From: Phocaeicola barnesiae DSM 18169 = JCM 13652
GTDB lineage: Bacteria; Bacteroidota; Bacteroidia; Bacteroidales; Bacteroidaceae
Assembly: GCF_000374585.1 (NCBI RefSeq)
Contig: NZ_KB894658.1
Span: 1 to 64,000, forward strand
Length of the DNA: 64,000 nt
Reading direction: 5' to 3'
Part shown: piece after piece, positions 27,341 to 36,016 of the stretch
How positions within the stretch are numbered: the stretch's first letter is position 1
Layout: each line of letters starts with the position of its first letter
Notes under the pieces: generated by a model
What the model was told of the DNA's origin: nothing
Database searches by the model: none
What the model saw: the letters and a program-made list of their open reading frames with translations, nothing else
Translations under genes and position numbers: made by a program

Positions 27341-27780
27341 GTCCAATCAAACTCTTTATGATCTGAAAATCAGAAGAATACTTTTCAAGTCACACGGATA
27401 AGTCCGTTACCTATTTCACGGTTATGCAATAAATTGCATCTCATCATTTTATGGAATACAAAGTTAACATAATCCTTTGGATGTACAAAATTGAATCTGT
27501 TAATCTTAAAGTTTGTTGGATGATTTATGGTTGCTGAGTTCTTCCGGTACCAAATTCAGACATAAAGCATTGGATTACATGTAGTTCTGTTTTCTGAAGA
27601 TTATGTCTTATTCATATTGTATGAAGAATCAGTCCTTTTCAAGTAGATATTTGTATTCTTTTTTATCAAGTTGTTTTGAAGTTCAAATCCACTGAATTAA
27701 ACACTACCTTCTTTTATCAGCTTTATTGCTGCTGAGGTATTAATTCTCTTTTGAGCGTCAACAAGTATTTCAAGAATACT
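27341..27780. other. Intergenic region at the island's left end
   Basis: This A/T-rich 440-bp stretch holds no open frame of note and no tRNA. An integrase gene would be expected near such an end, but none is visible. Confidence 0.5.
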
Positions 27781-28074
27781 TTACTGAAATGCCTTCTGTC
27801 TGTTGTTTTCAAGAAATACTTCAATGTCATATTCTCTGTATAATATTTTTCCGCCGATGTGATAATATGGAATGATTCCATTGTTTCGATATTCTTGTAA
27901 AGTTCTGCGGGAAATTTTGAGACACTTTGCTAATTCTGCATCAGTTAAATATCTATGACCATTTAATATTGAGAGTTTGTCATTTATTATTAATTCGATA
28001 TTCTGAGTGGCATTTTGTAACTTGCGGTATAATGCAGTTATTCGTTCATCTTTTTCAGTAATTACGTTATTCAT
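27781..28074 (-). CDS. Excisionase-like HTH protein, 97 aa
   Basis: The C-terminal half is a winged MerR/excisionase-type helix-turn-helix: YLTDAELAKCLKISRRTLQE then YRNNGIIPYYHIGGKILYRE. Such proteins are typical of Bacteroidales integrative elements, where they act as excision directionality factors or regulators. It overlaps the upstream HTH gene by 8 bp, so the two are co-translated. A frameshifted paralogue of the same pair lies 1.2 kb away. Confidence 0.75.
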   Translation of the reverse strand: MNNVITEKDERITALYRKLQNATQNIELIINDKLSILNGHRYLTDAELAKCLKISRRTLQEYRNNGIIPYYHIGGKILYREYDIEVFLENNRQKAFQ

Positions 28075-28351
28075 AATTTTGATTATTCTTTTCGAGGTAT
28101 GTTAGTATATCCTGTTTTTTATAATAGATTTTTCTTCCCATTTGAGCGAAAGGAATTTGTCTAGTATTTCTTAGGTGTTGTAAGGTTCTGGGAGAAATTT
28201 TCAGCCAAAGACAAACTTCCTGGTTATCAATCCATTCATTCAATTTTCTAGAAGAATAATCATTTGCAAAATTATTTATTCTATCTAAAAATCTCTCTAT
28301 TTCCATAAGGCTATTTTCATATGTTGTCTTTTCAATTCCAATGATTTCCAT
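28067..28351 (-). CDS. Excisionase-like HTH protein, 94 aa
   Basis: The start at 28351 is fixed by the -7 box TACATTTG (28376-28383, minus) and by alignment with the paralogue at 29322-29615 (both begin MEII.IE). The C-terminus has the helix-turn-helix WIDNQEVCLWLKISPRTLQH and LRNTRQIPFAQMGRKIYYK. It is the first gene of a two-gene operon. Five ~10-bp repeats upstream (28412-28460) are probable binding sites for this or the partner protein. Confidence 0.75.
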   Translation of the reverse strand: MEIIGIEKTTYENSLMEIERFLDRINNFANDYSSRKLNEWIDNQEVCLWLKISPRTLQHLRNTRQIPFAQMGRKIYYKKQDILTYLEKNNQNYE

Positions 28352-28411
28352 ATCCAAAAGAATTTTGAGTTTGTACAAATGTATTTTGAATATGTATATG
28401 ATACAAAATGT

Positions 28412-28460
28412 TGTCATCAGATGTCGTCAGGTATCATCAGATGTCATAGATGTCGGCAGT
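28412..28460 (-). promoter_or_regulatory. Helically phased 10-bp iterons upstream of HTH operon 1
   Basis: Units TGTCATCAGA, TGTCGTCAGG, TATCATCAGA, TGTCATAGA and TGTCGGCAGT follow one another at 10-bp (once 9-bp) spacing, beginning 28 bp upstream of the -7 box. The phasing suits cooperative protein binding on one DNA face. A matching block precedes the second HTH operon. Confidence 0.6.
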
Positions 28461-28675
28461 GTTAACCGGTTACCAGATCCGTATTATATGGTTTACACTT
28501 TTGGTTTACACTAATATGAAACAGGTAAATTCTATATTATTGATTATCAGCTATTAATAGAATTGTTGGACTTTATCTTGGATTTAGGCATACTCTTTTC
28601 ACTATTATAAGTATATACTCTTAGAGTGTGCACAACGGGAGTATCGATTTATTCACTTAATAACATTGGAATTAT

Positions 28676-28977
28676 GTCATATATAGATAATGAGATACTC
28701 GAAAAACTGATAGGAACAATGGTAGAGGGATTTGCCCGCATTGAAAAGAAACTGGACTAGATGAACCGTCTGAAAGAATGTATGAATGGGGATAAACTGC
28801 TTGATAATGTGGGCCTTGCAGAACTCCTTGGGGTCACAAAGGACTTTGGCACGTTACCGGCAGGAAGGCAGGATTAAATATTATTCGATGGAAGAAAATG
28901 AAAAACCATTCTATTTAGCCTCGGAGATACAGAGTTTCCTGCTCCAGCGAGGCAAGAATACAAATAACAAGAAATAG
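28676..28977 (+). pseudogene. HTH gene with stop and frameshift
   Basis: An ATG at 28676 opens MSYIDNEILEKLIGTMVEGF and a stop follows LD. Coding resumes MNRLKECMNGDKLLDNVG, LAELLGV and then shifts frame near 28836 to RTLARYRQEGRIKYYSMEEN. Together these form an excisionase-like HTH protein broken by one stop and one frameshift. Confidence 0.6.
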
Positions 28978-29022
28978 TTGATGGAGCAAGTGACCGTATT
29001 CATCCCGATTCATCATACATTT

Positions 29023-29325
29023 CTATGGCAGTCGCCAGGCTTTCCTATACCCTTCCTGCAACATTCGCTCAACGTCACTTTCCCTGTATAGGAAGGACCT
29101 TTCCTCCCAACTGTACATAAGGAATCCTGCCTTCATTCCGGTATGTCTGCAAGGTTCTGCGGCTTACTTTCAACCTTTCCGACAGTTCCTGATCGTCAGA
29201 TAACACTCCCCGTTCAATACCGGCTTGCGATTCAACGATAATGACCTGACATTTTCCTCTATATCGTCAAGCCTTTGAAAGAAAGACACTACGTGTGCGT
29301 TTTCCTCTGTCAGCAGTTCGTTCAT
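29023..29325 (-). pseudogene. Frameshifted paralogue of the 97-aa HTH protein
   Basis: The frame from 29325 reads MNELLTEENAHVVSFFQRLD ... NGECYLT, then continues in another frame as DDQELSERLKVSRRTLQTYR, NEGRIPYVQLGGKV, and in a third as LYRESDVERMLQEGYRKAWR. Two frameshifts therefore break a protein clearly related to that at 27781-28074. It overlaps the upstream HTH gene by 4 bp, the same operon design. Confidence 0.65.
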
Positions 29326-29615
29326 GGCTGTTCCTCCTTCCTTTTTAATAACAGTGATAATGTTTTCTGTATGTCTTCCGGTATGTAATAGATTTTATGG
29401 CAAATCTGGCTGTAAGCCAGCATACCGTTTTCACGTAAACTCTGTAGAGTGCGTGGTGTGATGTTAAGCAGTATGCAGGCTTCCTGATTATCCAGCCATT
29501 CTCCCATTTTCTTTTCGCGGAATCTTCTGTGGACATCTTCTGCCATCCGTGCTGCGGTTTCCAGCCTTTTCAACATCCTGTCAAAAGTTCGGTCTTCAAT
29601 ACTGATGATTTCCAT
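29322..29615 (-). CDS. Excisionase-like HTH protein, 97 aa (paralogue)
   Basis: Starting at the ATG at 29615 (about 17 nt after the predicted transcript start from the -7 box TATCTTTG at 29639-29646), the protein reads MEIISIEDRTFDRMLKRLET and ends in the helix-turn-helix EWLDNQEACILLNITPRTLQ, SLRENGMLAYSQICHKIYY. It is a paralogue of the 94-aa protein at 28067-28351. Its operon partner is broken, so this copy may be a decaying duplicate. Confidence 0.72.
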   Translation of the reverse strand: MEIISIEDRTFDRMLKRLETAARMAEDVHRRFREKKMGEWLDNQEACILLNITPRTLQSLRENGMLAYSQICHKIYYIPEDIQKTLSLLLKRKEEQP

Positions 29616-29675
29616 ATCGTACTTTTTTGAGTTCGAAGCAAAGATATACGGCAGAAAGGGACTGATGCAAACCAT

Positions 29676-29715
29676 TGTCTTCAGATGTCATCAAATATCA
29701 TTAAATATCACAAAC
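29676..29715 (-). promoter_or_regulatory. Helically phased 10-bp iterons upstream of HTH operon 2
   Basis: TGTCTTCAGA, TGTCATCAAA, TATCATTAAA and TATCACAAAC follow at exact 10-bp spacing, starting 29 bp upstream of the -7 box. The layout mirrors the block at 28412-28460. Confidence 0.55.
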
Positions 29716-30183
29716 AGAATAGGATGCAAGCTCAAGAAAATGAAATAATACTTGAAATGTACCATATGGCGAAGCCACCGGGACTATGCAGATCGGAGGG
29801 AGCTGAAATCCCTGTCTTGTTTCGGGATTTGATAAGCAGGCTATGTCTTATTATTGAGGAAGGTGGATTTTCACGGTATCCGTGAGGTCATATATGGAAT
29901 ATAAGGATAGCGCCTTTGATTTACGGCTATGCGTCACGTCGGTCGCAGTTAATCCCTGTAATCTTTCCTTTAATGCCAATCCGTTTGCCGCCGCATTCTT
30001 TTTCAGGTGAATTTTCATGGCGTCAGCCATAAAGAAAATTCTCCAGAAAAAAGGAATAAATGCGGCTGGCAAATCAGGATTGGGATTTATCTTTGATGGA
30101 AGGGATAACTGATTATTATTGGAATTTGGAGTATAATTTGAATCTAAAATATCATAAATATTTCCATTACATGTGGATATAAA
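29716..30183. other. Intergenic region without a convincing gene
   Basis: A minus-strand frame around 29851-30027 (MADAMKIHLKKNAAANGLAL ...) looks mildly protein-like but has no recognisable family and no promoter. Otherwise I see nothing here. Confidence 0.4.
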
Positions 30184-31083
30184 TCATGCCCCTTGAATCC
30201 TGAATTCATTCGGAGTGATTCCTACTATACGTTTGAACATACGGCTCATGTGTTGTGGATATTGGAATCCGAGACTGTAAGCTATCTCGCTCATAGGTTT
30301 AGATGTAGAGAGCAGCAACTCCTTTGCTCGACCTATTAGCTTGTCCTGAATATATTCTGTGACAGTCTTTCCCGTCTGCTTGCTGATCATATCTCCAAAA
30401 TAATTGGGTGAAAGAAAGACCTTGTCTGCAAAGTATTTTACGCTTGGCAGACCATTCTCTTGAGGAGCCTTACCATCAAAATATTCATCAAGCAGACGTT
30501 CAAACCGAACAACCACATCCTTATTGGATGCCTCACGAGTAGTAAATTGACGTTCATAGAAGCGCATACAATAATCGAGCAATAATCCGATATTGGCCGT
30601 TATCAATCTACGGCTGTGTTTGTCGATATTATGCTCCAGTTCGGCTTCAATCTTATGGAAACAATCCATAATAGTCTCGCGTTCTGTTTCAGACAAATGG
30701 AGGGCTTCACGTGTCTCGTATGAGAAGAAAGAATATTTCTTGATTTCTTGTCCCAACATTGTTCCGCAAATAAAATCAGGATGAAATAACACACCATGAG
30801 CCGTTGGTCTGATACCTTTTAACATTTCTGTCGCAGCAACCTGTCCCGGAGCGAAACAGACAATGGTTCCTTCCTTATAATCGTAAGGCTGACGGCCATA
30901 GGTAATATCTCCGCATTTTGTATCTTTCAGGAACAGGGCATATACTCCATAATTGATTTTAAAATGTTCCGGCCATACGGTTGCTTTTGACAAATCGACG
31001 ACTGCAACCATAGGATGCAATGTTTCCAACCCGAACAACTTGTTATACTTATCGACGCTATCCAGTTTAATTAATTCTTCCAT
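30184..31083 (-). CDS. AraC-family transcriptional regulator (island regulator 1)
   Basis: The product (299 aa) has an N-terminal cupin-like sensing domain and a C-terminal double helix-turn-helix (VKYFADKVFLSPNYFGDMIS, and ELLLSTSKPMSEIAYSLGFQ then YPQHMSRMFKRIVGITPNEF). I place the start at 31083, not further upstream, because the -7 box TATATTTG (31107-31114, minus) puts the transcript start near 31100. It is divergent from the first redox operon, with a 28-bp operator-like element in the gap. It is paralogous to the AraC at 41006 (both contain YSFF.Y.TRE.LHLS). It is the best candidate for the activator of the five island promoters. Confidence 0.88.
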   Translation of the reverse strand: MEELIKLDSVDKYNKLFGLETLHPMVAVVDLSKATVWPEHFKINYGVYALFLKDTKCGDITYGRQPYDYKEGTIVCFAPGQVAATEMLKGIRPTAHGVLFHPDFICGTMLGQEIKKYSFFSYETREALHLSETERETIMDCFHKIEAELEHNIDKHSRRLITANIGLLLDYCMRFYERQFTTREASNKDVVVRFERLLDEYFDGKAPQENGLPSVKYFADKVFLSPNYFGDMISKQTGKTVTEYIQDKLIGRAKELLLSTSKPMSEIAYSLGFQYPQHMSRMFKRIVGITPNEFRIQGA

Positions 31084-31163
31084 ATCGCAAGGTATTATCG
31101 TTGTTGCAAATATAATGTTTCTATTTTGAATATATACTTTCTCTATTACAGTATCCATGATTA

Positions 31164-31220
31164 GGGTATAAATATCGGGAAATTGTATACAACCCTCCTA
31201 TGTGAATCAGGCTACTTTTG
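31164..31220 (+). promoter_or_regulatory. Island promoter 1: 28-bp element plus -7 box
   Basis: The element runs 31164-31191 (GGGTATAAATATC ... TGTATACA), then a 21-bp spacer, then the -7 box TACTTTTG at 31213-31220. There is no -33 TTTG; the element's right half sits in its place, as expected for an activator-dependent promoter. It drives the amidohydrolase-AKR-flavodoxin operon and fixes that operon's first start at 31245. Confidence 0.8.
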
Positions 31221-31244
31221 CATAAGTCATTAAAATGCAGTTTT

Positions 31245-32255
31245 ATGGATACAGAAAAGGATATGTCTCGTAGGGCCTTTTTGAAGGATTCGATACTGGC
31301 TGGAGGGTCATTAATGTTATCTGGAATTCTCCCCTTAAAGGCCGGTAATTATATAATGCAGGAACGCAAGACGGATTACGAACTAAATGAATCCGACAGT
31401 ATACTGAAAGGAATATGTGATATTCATATTCATGCTGCTCCGGACAGTCGAATGCGGTCGGTTGACGAATGGCATTTCGCCCAAGAAGCCCAAAAAGCCG
31501 GATACCGGGCAATTATGTATAAATCCAACGATTTCAGTTGCCATGACCGAGCTTATCTGATACGTCAGGGAATTTCGGACATTGAAGTGTTTGGAAGTTT
31601 ATGCATGAACCGTGTTCACGGCGATCGTGTAAATGCGTATGCTGCCGAAAAAGCTGTTGCTACTTCTGGAGGCCTGTGTCGTTGCATTTGGATGCCAACA
31701 CTGGATGCGGAGTATCATTATCGATGTGAAGGAAGAAAAGAAAAAGGCATTCCTGTTCTGGACCGTTCAGGACAAGTCCTACCTGAAGTTATACGGGTCA
31801 TGGAAATATGTGCCGAGGCAGATATTATTTTTGCCACCGGTCACTGTTCGCCGCAGGAAAGTATCATTCTGGCACGAAAAGCGTCAGAGATTGGTGTGAA
31901 ACGATTCGTAGTAACACATGCCAATTCCCATTTCTGGATGATGACTTCCAATCAGATACGTCAGTGTGTTGATTTGGGAGCATACATCGAATATTGCTAT
32001 CTGCCATGCCTATGGGGAGAAAATAGCGGAATGCCTCAATATGAACGTCAGTCTACCGGGACATTCGCAGATCTTGTTCGTGTATCTTCTGATAGAGGTT
32101 TTATTTCTACAGATTTAGGCCAGTCAGTTATGCCTCACCCAATAGCAGGAATGAAACAATGTATTAAAGATTTGGATAAAGCCGGTTTTACAACAAGGGA
32201 AATCAATAGGTTGGTACGGGATAATCCCGCTATGTTAATCGGTTTGAATGATTAA
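31245..32255 (+). CDS. Tat-exported amidohydrolase-like protein (DUF6282-like)
   Basis: The N-terminus has a twin-arginine signal (MSRRAFLKDSILAGGSLMLS), so the folded metalloenzyme is exported. The hydrolase part begins CDIHIHAAPDSRMRS (metal-binding HxH) and continues with ATGHCSPQES, VTHANSHFWM, a STDLGQ Asp and the closing RDNPAMLIGL typical of amidohydrolases. The substrate is unknown. The start at 31245 follows from the promoter. It is the first gene of an operon with a Tat-exported aldo-keto reductase (12-bp gap) and an exported flavodoxin. Confidence 0.8.
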   Translation: MDTEKDMSRRAFLKDSILAGGSLMLSGILPLKAGNYIMQERKTDYELNESDSILKGICDIHIHAAPDSRMRSVDEWHFAQEAQKAGYRAIMYKSNDFSCHDRAYLIRQGISDIEVFGSLCMNRVHGDRVNAYAAEKAVATSGGLCRCIWMPTLDAEYHYRCEGRKEKGIPVLDRSGQVLPEVIRVMEICAEADIIFATGHCSPQESIILARKASEIGVKRFVVTHANSHFWMMTSNQIRQCVDLGAYIEYCYLPCLWGENSGMPQYERQSTGTFADLVRVSSDRGFISTDLGQSVMPHPIAGMKQCIKDLDKAGFTTREINRLVRDNPAMLIGLND

Positions 32256-32267
32256 AATGAATATATT

Positions 32268-33560
32268 ATGGATAGAAGAGATTTTTTCAAGCGGACAGGT
32301 CTGACATTAGCGGCCGGTGCTCTGTTAGGGCCAAGAGTATTGGCTGATGAGGCAGAAAAGAGGGTTGTTCAAGAAGAATTGTCAGGCAAAATTTTGAATT
32401 ATAATCCAAGGATGCAGTATCGTCCAATGGGACGTACCGGAGTTGATGTTTCCGCATTGGGGTTTGGTATGCTCCGATTGCCGATGCAAGCAAACGGAAG
32501 TGTGGATTTTGACCAAAGTGTGGCCATGGTACGTCGGGCAATTGAAGGTGGTGTAAACTATATTGATACTGGGCGTGTCTACCTGAACGGACAGAGTGAA
32601 CAGGCTGTCGGAAAGGCACTCGCGGGAGGATGGCGTGACCGTGTCTATGTCACCTCCAAATCTCCGTGGTGGGCCATGGAACGGCCGGAGGATTTTGAGA
32701 AGTTCTTTGATGAGTCGCGCCGTGCCATCGGAACGGATGTCATTGACTTCTACCACATCCACATGATCATGCATCGAGGCTGGAACGAGAAGGTGGTTCC
32801 TTATAAACTGATTGAGAAAATGGAGAAACTAAAGGCTGACGGAAAAATCCGTTTCATGGGATTCTCGTTCCATGACCGCCTCCAGCTTTTTAAAAAGGTG
32901 GTCGAGGCATCATCAGCTTGGGATTTCTGCCTGATTCAACATAACTATCTCGATTATGAATACGAAGCTGGCGTATTAGGTCCGAAGTACGCGGCAGCGA
33001 ACGGTATGGGTGTTGCCGTAATGAAGCCTGTACGTACCGGATTTTTGGCCAATCTTCCCCAGTCAATGCGTGATGCACTTCGTTCTACCGGAGTAGAAAA
33101 GCCGGATGTGGAATGGGCTCTCGACTACCTGTGGGATATTCCAGAAGTGAGTGTAGCGGTCAGCGGGATGAATTCCATGGCCGATGTGGAGGCCAACTTG
33201 AAATATGCTTCCAAAGCACGGCCCAACATGTTGACACCCGATGAACGGGAGGCTTTGGGTGCGACCATCCGTGCATTTCGAGAGACCCCGGGACATATTG
33301 ACTGTACAGGATGTTATCAGTGTATTCCTTGTCCACATAATGTAGCCATCGGATACATTTTCGCGTATGTGTACAATAATTATCTGGTACATAAGGATAT
33401 GAAACGAGCTATGTCGGACTATACGATTGCCATGTCTCCCATTCAAAGAGGAGCACCGGCTTCGGCCTGTGTCAACTGTGGGGTCTGTCTGGAGAAATGT
33501 CCGCAAGGGTTGGATATTCCCAACCTGCTGGCTCGTGTTAAAGAAACTATGGGAAAATAA
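32268..33560 (+). CDS. Tat-exported aldo-keto reductase with two 4Fe-4S motifs
   Basis: Residues 1-26 form a Tat signal (MDRRDFFKRTGLTLAAGALL). The AKR barrel (about 50-330) keeps the tetrad region: NYIDTGRVY, SKSPWW and YHIHM. The C-terminal part has ferredoxin-like Cys sets CTGCYQCIPCP (about 345) and CVNCGVCLEKCP (about 403). This AKR-ferredoxin fusion is known in anaerobes, but export is unusual because NADPH is cytoplasmic; electrons may instead come through the Fe-S clusters from an exported flavodoxin such as the next gene. Tat export fits a cofactor-loaded, pre-folded enzyme. Confidence 0.88.
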   Translation: MDRRDFFKRTGLTLAAGALLGPRVLADEAEKRVVQEELSGKILNYNPRMQYRPMGRTGVDVSALGFGMLRLPMQANGSVDFDQSVAMVRRAIEGGVNYIDTGRVYLNGQSEQAVGKALAGGWRDRVYVTSKSPWWAMERPEDFEKFFDESRRAIGTDVIDFYHIHMIMHRGWNEKVVPYKLIEKMEKLKADGKIRFMGFSFHDRLQLFKKVVEASSAWDFCLIQHNYLDYEYEAGVLGPKYAAANGMGVAVMKPVRTGFLANLPQSMRDALRSTGVEKPDVEWALDYLWDIPEVSVAVSGMNSMADVEANLKYASKARPNMLTPDEREALGATIRAFRETPGHIDCTGCYQCIPCPHNVAIGYIFAYVYNNYLVHKDMKRAMSDYTIAMSPIQRGAPASACVNCGVCLEKCPQGLDIPNLLARVKETMGK

Positions 33561-33592
33561 TTACAAATAATTCACATTAAAACTACATTTCA

Positions 33593-34390
33593 ATGAAAAA
33601 GCTAATATCATTTTTAGTTATAATGTCCTGTGTTTGTACTTTACAGGCAAAAACACTGATTGTTTATTACAGTTACACAAACAATGTTCATTGGATAGTC
33701 AGTGACTTACAGACACAAATACAGGCTGATGTTTTGCGTATAGAACCTGCAGAAGAAGGGTTGGATTATGCTGCAAACAATTATGCTCTTGGCAGTGCGT
33801 TGATTGCTGCCATTAGAAATGATCCTGCCAATCCGGATTCATATCCGGCAATTAAGACCTCAATCAACAATCTTGATGAATATGATACCATAATTATAGG
33901 TGCTCCTTTATGGTGGAGCAATATGGCTGCACCTTTGCAGACATTTTTGTTTACTTACGGTTCTCAGATGGCAGGCAAACGTATTGGTCTTATTGTATCC
34001 AGCGCCAGTAGCGGCATCAGCGGTGTAGAAGCTGATGCAAAACGCCTTATTCCTGACGGGAATTTCATGACTCCAAGCCTGTGGATACGTTCTTCACAGA
34101 CTGAAAATTGTCATTCTATGCTTTCAGAATGGCTTAAGGAAATTGATTATGAGAATACCTCAACTGGAATTGTCAGTATGAATATGGGCAATAGTCCCAG
34201 CTTGCAATATCGTTCCGGTCAACTCTTTGTTTCAGGGAACATAGATTATGTTTCTATATTCAACGTAAATGGTAGTAAAGTAATGCAAACCGACGAAAAA
34301 GTTATTAATAACATTCCTGCTGGAATTTACATTGTGCAGTTGGTTACAAACAATGCTTCTAAAACATACAAGTTCCGTGCTGATGACTGA
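33593..34390 (+). CDS. Exported flavodoxin with C-terminal T9SS-like sorting domain
   Basis: After a Sec signal (MKKLISFLVIMSCVCTLQA) comes a flavodoxin domain: KTLIVYYSYTNNVHWIV (FMN phosphate loop), IIIGAPLWWSNMAAPL and GLIVSSASSGISG. Residues ~205-265 look like a type IX secretion/Por sorting domain: VSIFNVNGSKVMQ, NIPAGIYIVQLVTNN, KTYKFR. Flavodoxins normally work in the cytoplasm, so an exported, possibly surface-sorted one is unusual. A close paralogue without this tail lies at 49089. A terminator follows, closing the three-gene operon. Confidence 0.82.
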   Translation: MKKLISFLVIMSCVCTLQAKTLIVYYSYTNNVHWIVSDLQTQIQADVLRIEPAEEGLDYAANNYALGSALIAAIRNDPANPDSYPAIKTSINNLDEYDTIIIGAPLWWSNMAAPLQTFLFTYGSQMAGKRIGLIVSSASSGISGVEADAKRLIPDGNFMTPSLWIRSSQTENCHSMLSEWLKEIDYENTSTGIVSMNMGNSPSLQYRSGQLFVSGNIDYVSIFNVNGSKVMQTDEKVINNIPAGIYIVQLVTNNASKTYKFRADD

Positions 34391-34421
34391 TGATAATTCA
34401 CATGGTTATTTATTGATATTG

Positions 34422-34465
34422 AAACGAAGACTCTTTATCATATTGATGAGGGTCTTCGTTTTATT
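34422..34465 (+). terminator. Terminator after operon 1
   Basis: AAACGAAGAC (34422-34431) pairs with GTCTTCGTTT (34452-34461), with further pairing inside, followed by a T-rich run. Confidence 0.8.
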
Positions 34466-34492
34466 TTATGAATTGTCCGTTATCTGTAATTC

Positions 34493-34549
34493 AGGTATAT
34501 ATGTCAAAGAATTGTCTACCATTCAATTTTTCTCATACATTTAACTTTG
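34493..34549 (+). promoter_or_regulatory. Island promoter 2: 28-bp element plus -7 box
   Basis: The element at 34493-34520 (AGGTATATATGTC ... GTCTACC), a 21-bp spacer and TAACTTTG at 34542-34549 repeat the layout of promoter 1. It drives the MBL-cupin gene starting at 34597. Confidence 0.75.
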
Positions 34550-34596
34550 TTGCAGTTAAAAAAGATTCCAATGAATATTTATAAGAAGTGATATAT

Positions 34597-35859
34597 ATGA
34601 AGAGTAAACTTGTTTTAGCTATTATTTTATCCGTTCAGATTCAGATAGCATGGGCACAGGCGAGAATTCGTTATGATAAGAAAGGTCAGGCTACTCCCTC
34701 TGCTGTACAACCATTTGGGGAAGAGGCATTCAATGTTCAAAATGAAACAGTCATCCGCTGGTTGGGTAATGCGGGATTTTTTATTAATAGTCGCGGAACT
34801 TGTATTATGATTGATCCCATGTTGAAAGGGTTTGATATGCCTGTTTTATTTCAAGCACCAATTACTCCGGAGCAAGTTCCACATCTGGATGCGGTACTCA
34901 TTACTCATTGTGATAACGACCATTACAGCATACCTTCATGTACAGGACTATCAAGTGCTTGTTTTCAATATCATAGTACACATTATGTAGATACTTTGAT
35001 GCGACAACAAGGTTTGCCATCTTTTGGACATGGTATCGGTGATGAATTCCGTATAGGTCCTGTAAGTGTAAAGCTGACTCCGGCTTATCATCTATGGCAA
35101 AATGAGATGGAAGAATTTCGAAGGTTAAGGGAATATAAGATGGAAGATTATTGTGGTTTCCTTATTAATACCCCCGATGGGTTAATATGGGCTCCGGGTG
35201 ATTCCCGGTTTTTACCAGAGTTCCTTGAGTTGCCGTCTCCTGACGTCATTTTCTTTGATTTTTCTGATGATTCCTGGCATATAAGATTGGAAGGAGCCAT
35301 AAAGATTGCTAATACTTATCCTGATGCGAATTTGATTCTTTCCCATTGGGGAACTGTAGATTCGCCTGATATGAAACCATTTAATGCTGATCCACGTAGT
35401 CTTGAAGGTAGAATTATCAATCCTGAACGTATTCATATTCTAAATCCCGGGGAACCATTTATCCTGAAAAAGAGTTATAAAGAGTCTTATACAGAAAAGG
35501 ATACGGGTAATATGGTCTTTAAATGTGGAGAGCAAGTTATGTCAGAATATTATACCGGGAAAGTCTATATTTCAGATGTAGCCCATCAGACAAAGTTTGA
35601 TATAAACCATCTGGTTTTCGCCCCCAATAGTAGGAATACATGGCATATACATCCGGATGCCGAACAAGTATTGTTGATATTGGATGGTGAAGGTTACTAT
35701 CAGGAAGAAGGACAGGAAATTATTCTAATTAAAAAAGGAGATGTTATAAGGACTCCGGCTAACGTAAAACATTGGCACGGATCAACTTCTGAAAGCGAGC
35801 TGGTTCATTTATCCGTAACTGAGAGAACGGATAAAGGGCATATTAAATGGATAAAATAG
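34597..35859 (+). CDS. Exported MBL-fold hydrolase fused to a cupin
   Basis: A signal peptide (MKSKLVLAIILSVQIQIAWA) precedes a metallo-beta-lactamase-fold domain of the UlaG-like type: VIRWLGNAGFFI, LITHCDNDHYS (metal ligands), IWAPGDSRF, ILSHWG. From about residue 305 a cupin follows with WHIHPDAEQVLLILDGEGYY and PANVKHWHG. The same cupin type ends the next operon's CMD protein, suggesting both act on one compound class. A GTG nine bases upstream is possible but the ATG at 34597 fits the signal peptide. It is a single-gene unit under its own island promoter. Confidence 0.82.
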   Translation: MKSKLVLAIILSVQIQIAWAQARIRYDKKGQATPSAVQPFGEEAFNVQNETVIRWLGNAGFFINSRGTCIMIDPMLKGFDMPVLFQAPITPEQVPHLDAVLITHCDNDHYSIPSCTGLSSACFQYHSTHYVDTLMRQQGLPSFGHGIGDEFRIGPVSVKLTPAYHLWQNEMEEFRRLREYKMEDYCGFLINTPDGLIWAPGDSRFLPEFLELPSPDVIFFDFSDDSWHIRLEGAIKIANTYPDANLILSHWGTVDSPDMKPFNADPRSLEGRIINPERIHILNPGEPFILKKSYKESYTEKDTGNMVFKCGEQVMSEYYTGKVYISDVAHQTKFDINHLVFAPNSRNTWHIHPDAEQVLLILDGEGYYQEEGQEIILIKKGDVIRTPANVKHWHGSTSESELVHLSVTERTDKGHIKWIK

Positions 35860-35919
35860 AAGTGATTGCAGATGATACCAGAATAGTATAAAGCATAAAT
35901 GCTATTATATCCAATGTTC

Positions 35920-35976
35920 GGGTAGAAATATCGGTAAATTATATACCGGCTACAGTCCTATATTCAGATAATTTTG
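35920..35976 (+). promoter_or_regulatory. Island promoter 3: 28-bp element plus -7 box
   Basis: The element 35920-35947 (GGGTAGAAATATCGG ... TATATACC), a 21-bp spacer and TAATTTTG at 35969-35976. It drives the CMD-cupin and alcohol dehydrogenase genes. Confidence 0.8.
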
Positions 35977-36016
35977 CAGTAGAGAAAAGAACTAAAAACA
36001 ATGAATTATAATTCAT

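Noticed and set aside
28412..28460. The 10-bp repeats as a CRISPR array
   Set aside because: Units are contiguous and only 10 bp long with no spacers and no cas genes nearby. They are better explained as protein-binding iterons.
29851..30072. A small minus-strand frame in the island's left part
   Set aside because: It has no recognisable domain and no promoter box. It is mentioned only as part of the intergenic stretch.
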